A stretch of DNA of 64,000 nt from an uncultured Polaribacter sp. (lineage in GTDB: Bacteria; Bacteroidota; Bacteroidia; Flavobacteriales; Flavobacteriaceae). Shown piece after piece: positions 7,811 through 16,602 of the stretch. The number at the start of each line of letters is the position of its first letter. The first letter of the stretch is position 1. Under the pieces are notes generated by a model. That model made no database searches. It worked only from the letters and a program-made list of their open reading frames with translations, and was not told where the DNA came from. The translations under genes were made by a program, and so were the position numbers. The stretch spans positions 62,001 through 126,000 of the forward strand of contig NZ_CANMVP010000011.1 of assembly GCF_947501385.1 (NCBI RefSeq), given 5' to 3'.

Positions 7811-9234
7811 TATTCTATAAAAAAATCATCTTTAAAACCAATCAAATAGAGTTTTTCTTGTGCTCTGGTAATTGCTGTATACAGCCATCTAAAATATTCT
7901 TTAGAAACACCATCTGGTAAATAAGGTTGTTCTACAAAAACGGTTTTCCATTGTCCTCCTTGAGATTTATGACAGGTCATTGCATAAGAAAACTTTACTT
8001 GCAAGGCATTGAAATACACATTCTTTTTGATTGCTAAAAACTGTTTGAATTTCGATTTTTCATGTGCATAATCTTCCTTTACTGCTTGGTATAGTTTATT
8101 AGATTCTTCATAGGTTAAAGAAGGTGTTTCACTTGTTAATGTATCTAATAATAAAACGGTTTCAAAAGGATGCATTTCTGGGTAATCGATCATTCTAATT
8201 TCTACTTCAGCAAACTTAAAACCGTACAATTCTTTGATAGAAAAAATCTTTAAGACTTCGCAAATATCTCCATTTGCAATAAAACCTGCTTTCGAAGATT
8301 CTGGCAACCAAAAATAATTATTCTTAACTATCATGATATAATCTCCTGCAGAGATTTCATTTTCCTGACCTCTAATATTAAATCTTATTTGCTGATTGTA
8401 TTGGTTTGCACGTTTGTTAGAGCGCACAATAAAAGCAGTATCTTCTACGCCATTACTTTCGTAAGCGGTTACAATAGCATCTTCAATATCATAACCATCT
8501 TCTAACCTTTTGATATCTAGAAAACCAACATCAAACTGAAATTTATCACCTTTATTTTTTAATAGCAGTCTTAAATAAGTCGCATTTGCTAAAATACCTG
8601 AATTTTCATGCTGACGCATTACTTCATCTAACTCAATTTCGGTAACTTGTTTATGGTATTCATAGGTTAATGTATCTTCTTCTAAAGCGGGTGAAACATC
8701 TAATTTAACTGGTGGAAGTTGCGCTGTATCACCAATAAAAATCAACTTACAATTTACGCCAGAATATACATAAGAAATCAAATCATCTAGCAAAGAACTA
8801 GTATCAAAAAATTTCTGATTTTGTTTGCTATCTGGAATCATAGAAGCCTCATCTACAATAAAAATAGTGTTTGTATGCTTATTGGGTTGCAAAACAAAAT
8901 CTACAGAACCATTGGTTTGTTTTTTCGGAAAGTAGATTTTTTTATGAATCGTAAAAGCTGGTTTTTTAGAATACACAGCAATTACTTTTGCAGCTCTACC
9001 TGTTGGTGCTAATAAAACCGCTTTTTTACCCGCAGTCCATAAAGAATTTACAAAAGCACCAATGGTGGTTGTTTTACCAGTACCCGCGTATCCCTTTAAC
9101 AGAAATAAAGCATCTTTATCTTCATTAAAAATAAACTCACTTAGCAGTTGTAAGAGTTTGCTTTGTTTTGTTGTAGGTTGATATGGAAATTTCTTTAACA
9201 ACTCTTTATTAAAATCTACTGGTTTTTCTATCAT
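7810..9234 (-). CDS. RecD-like/UvrD-type superfamily 1 DNA helicase
   Basis: A cytoplasmic ATP-dependent helicase of 474 residues. Walker A is GYAGTGKTTT near residue 48, motif II is IFIVDEASMI near residue 126, IFIGDTAQLPPV is motif III, and the C-terminal UvrD_C_2 block includes TCHKSQGGQW and WLYTAITRAQEKL. It lacks the N-terminal RecB-interacting or HhH regions of RecD and long RecD2 proteins, so it is the short AAA_30/UvrD_C_2 form common in Bacteroidota. A role in recombination or repair is likely, but no specific partner is adjacent. It starts at an ATG with a TATCTTTG box 16 nt upstream. Confidence 0.88.
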   Translation of the reverse strand: MIEKPVDFNKELLKKFPYQPTTKQSKLLQLLSEFIFNEDKDALFLLKGYAGTGKTTTIGAFVNSLWTAGKKAVLLAPTGRAAKVIAVYSKKPAFTIHKKIYFPKKQTNGSVDFVLQPNKHTNTIFIVDEASMIPDSKQNQKFFDTSSLLDDLISYVYSGVNCKLIFIGDTAQLPPVKLDVSPALEEDTLTYEYHKQVTEIELDEVMRQHENSGILANATYLRLLLKNKGDKFQFDVGFLDIKRLEDGYDIEDAIVTAYESNGVEDTAFIVRSNKRANQYNQQIRFNIRGQENEISAGDYIMIVKNNYFWLPESSKAGFIANGDICEVLKIFSIKELYGFKFAEVEIRMIDYPEMHPFETVLLLDTLTSETPSLTYEESNKLYQAVKEDYAHEKSKFKQFLAIKKNVYFNALQVKFSYAMTCHKSQGGQWKTVFVEQPYLPDGVSKEYFRWLYTAITRAQEKLYLIGFKDDFFIE

Positions 9235-9250
9235 AAATGAATTAAAGCAT

Positions 9251-9258
9251 CAAAGATA
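9251..9258 (-). promoter_or_regulatory. Candidate -7 box TATCTTTG of the helicase gene
   Basis: The minus-strand sequence TATCTTTG fits TAnnTTTG and would give a short leader to the ATG at 9234. No convincing -33 element is seen. Confidence 0.4.
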
Positions 9259-9301
9259 CATTGATTTGTAAATAAAAGTTTTTATCATTAAAAAAAAATT
9301 G

Positions 9302-9309
9302 TAGATTTG
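9302..9309 (+). promoter_or_regulatory. Candidate -7 box TAGATTTG of the membrane protein/DUF3822/rsmD operon
   Basis: TAGATTTG fits TAnnTTTG and lies 32 nt before the ATG at 9342, back to back with the helicase promoter. A T-rich stretch about 19 bp upstream may serve as a weak -33 region. Confidence 0.45.
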
Positions 9310-9341
9310 CGATAAGACTATCTAAAAAATTTATCAAAAAA

Positions 9342-10073
9342 ATGGGATTATTAGGAATGATTTTGGCTGCAGTTTTAGGTGCAGTAGTTATAGCTATCGT
9401 TGTAGTTAAGTTTTTACCTTTAAAATTAAGATGGTTAGCATCTATATTACTTTTATTCTTAGCAATCTTTTTAGGATATAAAATTTATAATGGTATTATG
9501 GAGCCTATTATCTTTAACGAAAAGAAAGTGAAAGTGTATGCCCCAGTTGTAGATAATCTAAAGATTATTAGAGATGCGGAAGTTAAATATTATGAAGTTA
9601 CTGGTAATTATACAGAAGATAAAACAGGATTGATTCGATTTATAGATTCTGCAAAATTGGCTTTAACAAATACGAAAACTATTGTTAAGACTGTAAACGT
9701 TGGTGGTGGCATTACAAAAGAAGTAGAAGAAAGAGTAACAGATACTGTGGGTTATGAACCTGTTTTAAAATACTTTGAAAATAAGGATTATAAAAATATG
9801 TTTAAAGTGCCAGGTGTTGCAAATAAAGAATTTGAATTAGAAGTTGGTACTGTAGAGAAGGTTCAAGGTTTGGTAGTACCCACCTTTAGAGCGAGAACAC
9901 CTAAGAAAAATCTTTTAGAAGGTATGAATCCGTCTTTAGTAAAACTAGAGTTAGAAGCACTTTCAACAGATCAAATTAAAGGAGAATATATTTCTGTAGG
10001 ATCTTTAGATGAAGTGACTACCGCAGGAAACTGGCCACCTTCATACGATAAAAGAGGTGATAAAAAAGAATAG
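9342..10073 (+). CDS. Conserved membrane protein of unknown function
   Basis: A 243-residue protein with two hydrophobic segments at about residues 3-24 and 33-50, followed by a soluble, charged domain of about 190 residues that contains KYYEVTGNYT and ends GDKKE. With two adjacent helices, both termini should be on the same side of the inner membrane. I do not recognise a characterised family. The arrangement before a DUF3822 gene and rsmD seems to be a conserved flavobacterial neighbourhood, but this does not reveal its job. The next gene starts at a GTG inside its last codons. Confidence 0.75.
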   Translation: MGLLGMILAAVLGAVVIAIVVVKFLPLKLRWLASILLLFLAIFLGYKIYNGIMEPIIFNEKKVKVYAPVVDNLKIIRDAEVKYYEVTGNYTEDKTGLIRFIDSAKLALTNTKTIVKTVNVGGGITKEVEERVTDTVGYEPVLKYFENKDYKNMFKVPGVANKEFELEVGTVEKVQGLVVPTFRARTPKKNLLEGMNPSLVKLELEALSTDQIKGEYISVGSLDEVTTAGNWPPSYDKRGDKKE

Positions 10074-10878
10074 CAATATTTCTTCGAAATTCATAAAAGA
10101 AAATAGATTATCCATCCAATTTAATTTGGATGGATTTTCTTTTTCTATTTATAACACTACATCTAAAAAAGATGTTTATTTCTGTACATATACTTTTGAA
10201 GAAACGCAGACAACACCAGAACAGCTACTTTTAAAAATTGAAGAAATTTTTAAGAAAGATACCTATTTACAACAAGATTTTTCTGAGGTAATTGTAATCC
10301 ATCAAAACAATCTTTCTACGTTGGTTCCTAATCATTTTTTTAACGAGAATGAGCTGGCATCTTATTTGAGTTTGAATATCAAAACACTCGCAACAGATTT
10401 TATTGCTTTTGATGAAATAGCCGTTTTAAACGCTAAAAATATTTATGTACCCTACATGAATATAAATAATTATTTGTTTCAGAATTTTGGTGAGTTCGAA
10501 TACAAACATCATAGTTCTGTTTTGATTGAAAAGCTTTTAAAAACCAATAAATTTCAAGAGAAAACAATGTACGTGAACGTGTCTAAAGAGTCACTAGATA
10601 TTGTTGTTTTAGAAAAAGAGCATCTACTACTTTCTAATACATTCTCATATGATTCAAAGGAAGATTTTCTATATTATATACTCTTTGTTGCAGAACAATT
10701 AAGCTTAGATAACAATGAATTTTCTCTTTATTTTATAGGTGAAATAACTATAGATTCAGAGATTTACAAGATCACCTACCAATATATTAAAAACGTGTAC
10801 TTTTTAGAAAGTACAAACTCCATATTCACAGAACTTAATATGGCAAAACATACTAACTTCATACTCTTAGGCTCATGA
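10057..10878 (+). CDS. DUF3822 family protein
   Basis: A 273-residue soluble protein resembling the DUF3822 family of Bacteroidota, which is usually found next to rsmD. The sequence has alternating strand/helix segments reminiscent of an actin/ASKHA-like fold (SIQFNLDGFSFSIYN at the start, TMYVNVSKESLDIVVL in the second half), but no function is established. The start is a GTG that overlaps the upstream gene by 17 bp. There is no ATG early enough to keep the first strand, so GTG is preferred. Its stop overlaps the rsmD start by 4 bp (ATGA), which indicates translational coupling. Confidence 0.75.
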   Translation: MIKKNSNISSKFIKENRLSIQFNLDGFSFSIYNTTSKKDVYFCTYTFEETQTTPEQLLLKIEEIFKKDTYLQQDFSEVIVIHQNNLSTLVPNHFFNENELASYLSLNIKTLATDFIAFDEIAVLNAKNIYVPYMNINNYLFQNFGEFEYKHHSSVLIEKLLKTNKFQEKTMYVNVSKESLDIVVLEKEHLLLSNTFSYDSKEDFLYYILFVAEQLSLDNNEFSLYFIGEITIDSEIYKITYQYIKNVYFLESTNSIFTELNMAKHTNFILLGS

Positions 10879-11429
10879 GAATTATTTCTGGAAAATTAAA
10901 ATCGAGACGTTTATCTGCTCCTAAAAATTTGCCCGTTAGGCCCACAACAGACATGGCAAAAGAATCTTTGTTCAACATTCTAAATAATACTTATTTTTTT
11001 GACTCAATTTCTGTGATTGATTTATTTTCTGGTACTGGAAATATTAGTTATGAATTTGCTTCTAGAGGAACAAAAACCATCTGGGCAGTTGATGCGCATT
11101 CTGGATGTGTTAAATACATCAACGAAACTGCAAAGCAACTAGATCTAGACATTCATACTTTTAAGAGTGATGTGTATAAGTTTCTTGAAAAAACAGCTCT
11201 CAAAGCCGATGTTATTTTTGCAGATCCACCGTATGATTTTGAAAAAGAGCAATTTTTAAAAATTGTAGATTTGGTTTTTGATAGAGAAATCTTAAATGAA
11301 GATGGCGTTTTAATTGTAGAACATTCCAAACACACAGATTTGACAACTCATGAAAAACATAAATATGACAAACGTTATGGTGGAAACGTTTTTAGTTTTT
11401 TCGAAAATCCTACAGAAAAAGAAGTATAA
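10875..11429 (+). CDS. rsmD: 16S rRNA (guanine(966)-N(2))-methyltransferase RsmD
   Basis: An SAM-dependent methyltransferase that modifies G966 of 16S rRNA. The N-terminus MRIISGKLKSRRL and VRPTTDMAKESLFNIL are characteristic of RsmD. The SAM-binding strand is VIDLFSGTGNIS near residue 50, and the catalytic motif IV is FADPPYDF near residue 116. The length of 184 residues is normal. Last gene of a three-gene operon, with a 4-bp overlap with DUF3822, and it ends 2 bp from the convergent moxR-type gene. Confidence 0.93.
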   Translation: MRIISGKLKSRRLSAPKNLPVRPTTDMAKESLFNILNNTYFFDSISVIDLFSGTGNISYEFASRGTKTIWAVDAHSGCVKYINETAKQLDLDIHTFKSDVYKFLEKTALKADVIFADPPYDFEKEQFLKIVDLVFDREILNEDGVLIVEHSKHTDLTTHEKHKYDKRYGGNVFSFFENPTEKEV

Positions 11430-11431
11430 TA

Positions 11432-12385
11432 TTATAAAAGAGATTCTATAATAGCAGCAATTGTAATTCCTTCGGCTTCAGCTTTGTAATTCTTAACAAT
11501 TCTATGAGATAAAATAGGAATCGCTATCGCTTTTACATCTTCTATATCTGGAGAATATTTACCATGTACCGCTGCATGCGCTTTTGCTCCTAAAATTAAG
11601 TTTTGAGATGCTCTTGGACCCGCACCCCAATCTAAATAGCTTTTTACCATTGCTGTAGCTTTATTAGATTTAGGTCTTGTTTTACCCACCAAACCAACAG
11701 CATACTCAATAACATTATCTGCCACTGGTATTTTTCTAATAAGCTTCTGAATTTCAACAATTTCTTCACCAGAAAAAACACTCCTAACTGTCTGATTTAT
11801 AATAGAAGTAGTGCTTTTTACAACTTGCACTTCTTCTTCAAACGTTGGATATTCTAAATGAATAGAAAACATAAATCTGTCTAATTGCGCTTCTGGTAAA
11901 GGATAAGTACCTTCTTGTTCAATTGGGTTTTGTGTTGCTAAAACAAAAAATGGCAATGCTAATTTGTAGTGATTTCCAGAAACAGTTACAGAGCGTTCTT
12001 GCATAGCTTCTAATAATGCAGCCTGAGTTTTTGGTGGTGTTCTGTTGATTTCATCAGCTAAAATAATGTTGGAAAAAATAGGCCCTTTTATAAATTTAAA
12101 CTGCCTGTTTTCATCTAAAATTTCACTTCCTAAAATATCTGAAGGCATTAGATCTGGTGTAAACTGAATTCTTTTAAAGTTTAAGCCCAAAGCATCAGAA
12201 ACAGTATTCACCAATAATGTTTTAGCCAAACCAGGCACGCCAATAAGTAAAGAATGACCTCCACAAAAAACAGACAATAACGTAAAGTTTACTGCTTCTT
12301 TCTGACCAATAATTACTTTTCCAATTTCAGCTTTTAGAATTTCGAACTTACTTACTAAATTGTTTACTGCTATAACGTCCGACAT
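11432..12385 (-). CDS. MoxR-family AAA+ ATPase
   Basis: A 317-residue AAA+ protein with Walker A GVPGLAKT near residue 58, Walker B ILADEINR near residue 126, and sensor/arginine-finger region LATQNPIEQEGTYPLPEAQLDRF. MoxR ATPases act as chaperones for VWA-domain or membrane enzyme complexes. No VWA or DUF58 partner is in this cluster; instead it follows three periplasmic PPIase-type genes and shares one base with the stop of the last one (TAATG). It is expected in the cytoplasm. The link to outer-membrane biogenesis through operon context is inference. Confidence 0.92.
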   Translation of the reverse strand: MSDVIAVNNLVSKFEILKAEIGKVIIGQKEAVNFTLLSVFCGGHSLLIGVPGLAKTLLVNTVSDALGLNFKRIQFTPDLMPSDILGSEILDENRQFKFIKGPIFSNIILADEINRTPPKTQAALLEAMQERSVTVSGNHYKLALPFFVLATQNPIEQEGTYPLPEAQLDRFMFSIHLEYPTFEEEVQVVKSTTSIINQTVRSVFSGEEIVEIQKLIRKIPVADNVIEYAVGLVGKTRPKSNKATAMVKSYLDWGAGPRASQNLILGAKAHAAVHGKYSPDIEDVKAIAIPILSHRIVKNYKAEAEGITIAAIIESLL

Positions 12386-13767
12386 TATTTGCTTGTTGCT
12401 TTTTTCCAGTTCTTCTTAAAAGCACATTCTTTATAGTCGTCTCCTAATTTAATATATGTGTCTTTAATTTTTTCTTTAGACCATTTTTCTATAGTCTCTT
12501 CTTTCTTTTTCTTTAAAGCAAGTTCTTGAATTTTTACATAATCATTTACCAATTCTGCAGTGTGCGTATCTGTTCTTTCTTTCATTAAAATGAACTTGTA
12601 CATTTTCTCTCCACCTCTAGCTTCGTCATAAAAAACATCTGTAAACTCGCCTTGCTGTAAATCGTTTACTCTTGCATACATTGCAGGATCCATTCGCGTT
12701 AAATCGAACTTAGACTCACCTGTATAAGGGTTTAAAACAATACCACCATTATTTTTAGACGCTTTTTCATCTGAATATTTTTTTACAGCTTCGGCAAACG
12801 TAAGTTTTCCTTCTTGTATGTCTCTTTTAATCTCCTCGAGCTTTAATTGTGTTTCTTTTAAACGGTCTTCTGGAATTTCTGGTTGCATTAATATATGAGA
12901 AACTACTCTTGTGTTTCCTTTAATTTCATGCAACTGAATGATATGATACCCAAACAGTGTTTTAAAAGGTTTTGATATTTCATCTTTTTCTAATGAAAAA
13001 GAAACTTCTTTAAATTCTTTGATAAAACTAGATTCTTTGGTTACTTGCATTTTACCTCCATTCTGAGTAACTCCTGGATCTTTAGAGTTGATAATGGCTT
13101 TCATTCTAAAACTTGCGCCATCTAAAATAGCTTGTCGAATCTCATTCAATTCTGAAACTATTTTATTATTTTCCTCTGTAGTTGGTTCTGCATTCATGAC
13201 AATTTGAGCCAATTCTATTTCTGCAGTAAATTCTGGTAATTCTCCTTTTTCTTTTAAACCATTAAAATACAAACGTACTTCTTCTGGTGTAACATCTATC
13301 TTTTCAGTAATTTTTAGTTGTTCTTGTTCTACAAGTGCATTTTCTTTTTGCACATTATACAATTCTCCCTTTAAGTCATCTAAATCGTTAAAACCATAGG
13401 CTGCAATTACTTTATCTACAGAACCATATTCTTGTGTAAAAAACTGAATACTTCTTTCTACTTTTTGATTGACCTCTGCATCAGAAACAGTAACACTATC
13501 TACCACCGCATGATGAGAAAGTAATTTTTGTTGCATTAATTCTTCTAACATTTCACAATCTGAAATGGTAATTTTACCTTCGCTTCTAAGTTCTACCTCT
13601 TGCTTAAATTTAGCAATATCTGAATCTAAAACGATGTTTTTACCAATCACAACTGCTACTCCATCAATCTTTATTTTTTGGGCAGCTGCTTGAAATGTTG
13701 TTGCTATAAATACTAGAGCAATTAAAAGTTGTTTAGTATATTTTGAAATTATTGTTCTCTGTGGCAT
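12385..13767 (-). CDS. SurA-like periplasmic peptidylprolyl isomerase
   Basis: Has a signal peptide (LLIALVFIATTFQAAAQ), a SurA-type N-terminal helical domain with IDGVAVVIGKNIVLDSDI, and parvulin repeats. One is clear around FGYHIIQLHEIKG near residue 270, and a second follows it with ASKNNGGIVLNPYTG. SurA chaperones carry unfolded beta-barrel proteins through the periplasm to BAM. At 460 residues it matches the flavobacterial form. Its start lies 35 bp inside the upstream gene, and its stop overlaps moxR. The N-terminus begins MPQRT, and a later start would shorten the signal peptide. Confidence 0.87.
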   Translation of the reverse strand: MPQRTIISKYTKQLLIALVFIATTFQAAAQKIKIDGVAVVIGKNIVLDSDIAKFKQEVELRSEGKITISDCEMLEELMQQKLLSHHAVVDSVTVSDAEVNQKVERSIQFFTQEYGSVDKVIAAYGFNDLDDLKGELYNVQKENALVEQEQLKITEKIDVTPEEVRLYFNGLKEKGELPEFTAEIELAQIVMNAEPTTEENNKIVSELNEIRQAILDGASFRMKAIINSKDPGVTQNGGKMQVTKESSFIKEFKEVSFSLEKDEISKPFKTLFGYHIIQLHEIKGNTRVVSHILMQPEIPEDRLKETQLKLEEIKRDIQEGKLTFAEAVKKYSDEKASKNNGGIVLNPYTGESKFDLTRMDPAMYARVNDLQQGEFTDVFYDEARGGEKMYKFILMKERTDTHTAELVNDYVKIQELALKKKKEETIEKWSKEKIKDTYIKLGDDYKECAFKKNWKKATSK

Positions 13768-14578
13768 CTTTTACTATTATTTTTTCAATATCTCTTATTA
13801 ATTCGATTTTACGTTTGTGCAAAATCATTTCTTTTACGGTAGACTTTATATAGCTTAACGGAGCTATATCATTACGATATAAAACGTCTTTTATAGCCAC
13901 CAAATATAAACCTAATGAATCTTGTTTTTGAATGAATTTTGTTTTTTTTAACAGATTTTCTTTAGAAAAAGGCAGTTTTAACAAAATCTTATCCAATTCT
14001 GTCCAAACAGAATCATTCAACTGGTAGATCTTAAAACTCAACTGTTGACTTTCTAACGCTTCTGCATCTTCAATTTCATCAGATTTAAATAAATCTATGA
14101 TTTCATCTTTATCATTTATAGTGTTCGGAAAATAAAGATATTTAGATTTTACGAGCACTTCATTCAATTTAAAATTCTCATTATTTGCTAGATAATACAT
14201 TCTAATTTCTTCATCAGAAATTAAAGTATCTAATTGCTGCTTTATCAATTCTTCTTTATACTTATTAATTAACAGACTTTCTTTGTAATCATTTACTAAC
14301 GTGTTGATATTTTCTAAAGATTCTGATGAGTTGTTATTTCTGGCTTTTTTTAATAATAATTTTTTAAGCGCCCAATCTTGGATAAAACTTTTAACGAGAA
14401 TAAGACTGTCTTCTTGAGAGATGTTTCTAGGCAAAAAACCTTCTAAGTCTTCTTTAAATAATTTTTCTGTATTGACAATTGCAATAATTTCTGAACTCTT
14501 GTTTTCCTTTTCTTGTACTAACAAATAATCACAAGAGGTTAGAAAAAGCATGCAAAAAGATAGAAGAACTAATCTCAT
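13733..14578 (-). CDS. Periplasmic lipoprotein, PPIase/SurA-N-like
   Basis: A 281-residue protein with a lipoprotein signal (LLSFCMLFLTSC, Cys near residue 16). It then carries a helical domain similar in layout to SurA/PrsA N-terminal regions (VNTEKLFKEDLEGFLP, DEEIRMYY). A convincing parvulin domain is not visible, so it may be a non-catalytic chaperone subunit. It sits between two multi-domain PPIases, overlapping the upstream one by 4 bp and the downstream one by 35 bp. A shared role in outer-membrane protein assembly is inferred from context. Confidence 0.72.
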   Translation of the reverse strand: MRLVLLSFCMLFLTSCDYLLVQEKENKSSEIIAIVNTEKLFKEDLEGFLPRNISQEDSLILVKSFIQDWALKKLLLKKARNNNSSESLENINTLVNDYKESLLINKYKEELIKQQLDTLISDEEIRMYYLANNENFKLNEVLVKSKYLYFPNTINDKDEIIDLFKSDEIEDAEALESQQLSFKIYQLNDSVWTELDKILLKLPFSKENLLKKTKFIQKQDSLGLYLVAIKDVLYRNDIAPLSYIKSTVKEMILHKRKIELIRDIEKIIVKDATENNNFKIY

Positions 14579-16215
14579 TTTTTCTTTTCGTAAAATTTAA
14601 TCAGCTTTTTTAATTGCTTTTTGTTTATTTTTATTGTATTCTTTCTTCTTAATTCTGCAATCCAATTTTCTTCTAAAAAATTTTGATAATCGTTCATTAC
14701 CTCACCTTTTATATCTTCCAACTCTTTAGACTTGTATTTTTCTGGGTGATTAGAGAAATAGTTTTTTAAACCTAAAGTATCTTTAGAAGATTTGTCCCAT
14801 ATTTTCTGTTGCATCAATTCAAACAACAACAAACCATCTTCATATTCTTTTAAAGTATATGCATATTCTGGTTCTGTAAATATTAAATTTTCTTTATAAT
14901 AAGCTAAAATTTCTTGATTTTTAAACATTTCAAAAAGTAAAAAAACTGCCTTATGTCTTCTATTTCTAATGTAATTTACAAATTCTTCTTGTGTAATATT
15001 TTTATCATTAATACTTAAAATGGTATTTTGAAGGGAATCTTTTGGAATTGCTCTGATATTTTTTCTTTCTAAAATTTTCTTAGCCTCTTCATTTTCTACA
15101 ATCGTATAAGAAGCTTTCAATTTATTTATTACAGCCGTTTCAGACATTTGCATTCTAGAACTTTTCTTTATTTTAGTAGCAATATCTTTTTTTAGTTCAC
15201 TAAAAGGTTTTATAGGGTATTTTTTTAGTAATTTTACAATGTGCCAACCAAAACGGGTTTTAAAAGGTTTTGAAAAATCACCTTCATCTTCTAATGAAAA
15301 AGCGGCGTCTTCAAATGGCTTCACCATACGACCTTTTCCGAATGTATTCAATTTACCACCTTTGGTTTTAGAACCTCTGTCATCTGAATACGCTTTTGCT
15401 AAAACTTCAAAGGCTTCTTTTTGTAGCAGTTTTGCATACACTTCATCTATTTTAGTCTTCCCTACAACCGTAGTATCCATTATTAAAATATGTGCGGTCT
15501 CCAATTCACCTTTCGATTCACGAAAATCATCTACTTTAATGATATGATATCCAAATTGTGTTCTAAATGGCATGGAAACCTCCCCTACTTTGGTAGTATA
15601 CGCGGCATCTTCAAATGGAGAGACCATTTTAAAAGCATCAAAATATCCTAAATTTCCTTGATTTCCTTTTCTTCCAGATTTTGGATCATCTTGAGCAGAC
15701 TTGTCATCTGATGTTTCTGAGGCAACTTTACCAAAATCTTCACCACCAACAATTCGATCTCTTATTTTTAAGATTTTATTGTACGCTTGTAATGTGTCTT
15801 TTGGAGTTGCTTCTTTAGAAGTTCTTATTAAAATATGTTTTGCTTTTACTTCATTTTTTGTTCTGAAGTAAATATCTTTTACCAAATTTGCAATAAACGT
15901 GGTATCTTGTAAATAAGGTGCAGAAAGCTGATTCTTATAGGTTTCTATTTCCCTTTTGTAAGAAGGCAAGGTATCTAACTTTAATTGATAAGCTTCTTTT
16001 ACTTTTAACTTATAATTTATATAAAGTTCTAAGTTTTTAGTAATATCTTTTGCTTCTTCGCTGTCTATGATGTTTAAATTTTTTTCATAAACACGTTTAA
16101 AATCTGCTATGCTTGTTTTGTCCTTATTAATGGTGACTAGCGTTTTTTCTTTTTTTTGTGAAAAAATGCTCATGCTGATAAATACAATACAAATTGTTAA
16201 AATGCTATTTTTCAT
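14575..16215 (-). CDS. Periplasmic peptidylprolyl isomerase with two parvulin domains
   Basis: A 546-residue protein with a signal peptide (ILTICIVFISMSIFSQ), an N-terminal helical region, and two rotamase repeats. The first spans about residues 125-230 (KAKHILIRTSKEATP to FGYHIIKVDD), and the second about residues 235-335 (ETAHILIMDTT to FGWHIVKLLKKYP). A long helical C-terminus ends in a Lys-rich tail. It acts in the periplasm on proline isomerisation or chaperoning of exported proteins. It starts 8 bp after the DUF493 gene and heads the three-gene chaperone run. Confidence 0.88.
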   Translation of the reverse strand: MKNSILTICIVFISMSIFSQKKEKTLVTINKDKTSIADFKRVYEKNLNIIDSEEAKDITKNLELYINYKLKVKEAYQLKLDTLPSYKREIETYKNQLSAPYLQDTTFIANLVKDIYFRTKNEVKAKHILIRTSKEATPKDTLQAYNKILKIRDRIVGGEDFGKVASETSDDKSAQDDPKSGRKGNQGNLGYFDAFKMVSPFEDAAYTTKVGEVSMPFRTQFGYHIIKVDDFRESKGELETAHILIMDTTVVGKTKIDEVYAKLLQKEAFEVLAKAYSDDRGSKTKGGKLNTFGKGRMVKPFEDAAFSLEDEGDFSKPFKTRFGWHIVKLLKKYPIKPFSELKKDIATKIKKSSRMQMSETAVINKLKASYTIVENEEAKKILERKNIRAIPKDSLQNTILSINDKNITQEEFVNYIRNRRHKAVFLLFEMFKNQEILAYYKENLIFTEPEYAYTLKEYEDGLLLFELMQQKIWDKSSKDTLGLKNYFSNHPEKYKSKELEDIKGEVMNDYQNFLEENWIAELRRKNTIKINKKQLKKLIKFYEKKK

Positions 16216-16223
16216 AAATAAAC

Positions 16224-16505
16224 TTATAATGATATGATTCCTTTTATTTTTTCTGCTTTTCTGTAATATGCAATTACTTCTTCAGAATTTTTTAACTTTA
16301 AAACGATAGAAACACTCACATATTTGCCCGTTTTAGATTTTTTTGTATTTATAACGGCACCCGTATTATTAAATAAGGTTTCTACTTCTGCAACCTGATT
16401 TTCTGTTGTAGGCACAATAAACTTATATAAGTAATCTGCTGGAAAAGAGGTGGTATCTTCTAGCTGCACTTTTAATTTGTTGTAAAATTCGTCTTTATTG
16501 GACAT
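16224..16505 (-). CDS. DUF493 family protein (YbeD-like)
   Basis: A 93-residue ferredoxin-like-fold protein of the DUF493 family, with FPADYLYKFIVP in the first strand and SVSIVLKLKNSEEVIAYYRK near the C-terminus. The function of the family is uncertain; YbeD has been discussed as an ACT-like regulatory protein. It is probably the first gene of the PPIase/moxR operon, with a TAATTTTG box 45 nt upstream of its ATG. Confidence 0.85.
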   Translation of the reverse strand: MSNKDEFYNKLKVQLEDTTSFPADYLYKFIVPTTENQVAEVETLFNNTGAVINTKKSKTGKYVSVSIVLKLKNSEEVIAYYRKAEKIKGIISL

Positions 16506-16550
16506 AATAATTGTTAAAATTTTTCTAAACTATTTACAAATTGCAAGACA

Positions 16551-16558
16551 CAAAATTA
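16551..16558 (-). promoter_or_regulatory. Candidate -7 box TAATTTTG of the DUF493/PPIase/moxR operon
   Basis: Minus-strand TAATTTTG fits TAnnTTTG and lies upstream of the ATG at 16505. No clear -33 is seen. Confidence 0.4.
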
Positions 16559-16590
16559 CATTAAAAATTAGTTTTATAAAGGGAATGATT

Positions 16591-16598
16591 TATTTTTG
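16591..16598 (+). promoter_or_regulatory. Candidate -7 box TATTTTTG of the ATPase/recQ/fmt operon
   Basis: TATTTTTG fits TAnnTTTG and ends 4 nt before the ATG at 16603, suggesting a leaderless transcript. It supports the ATG at 16603 rather than the two upstream ones, because those would place the promoter inside the gene. Confidence 0.45.
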
Positions 16599-16602
16599 TA
16601 AA

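Noticed and set aside
15239-15547. 102-residue plus-strand ORF
   Set aside because: Antisense shadow of the two-parvulin-domain PPIase, which has clear domain evidence on the other strand.
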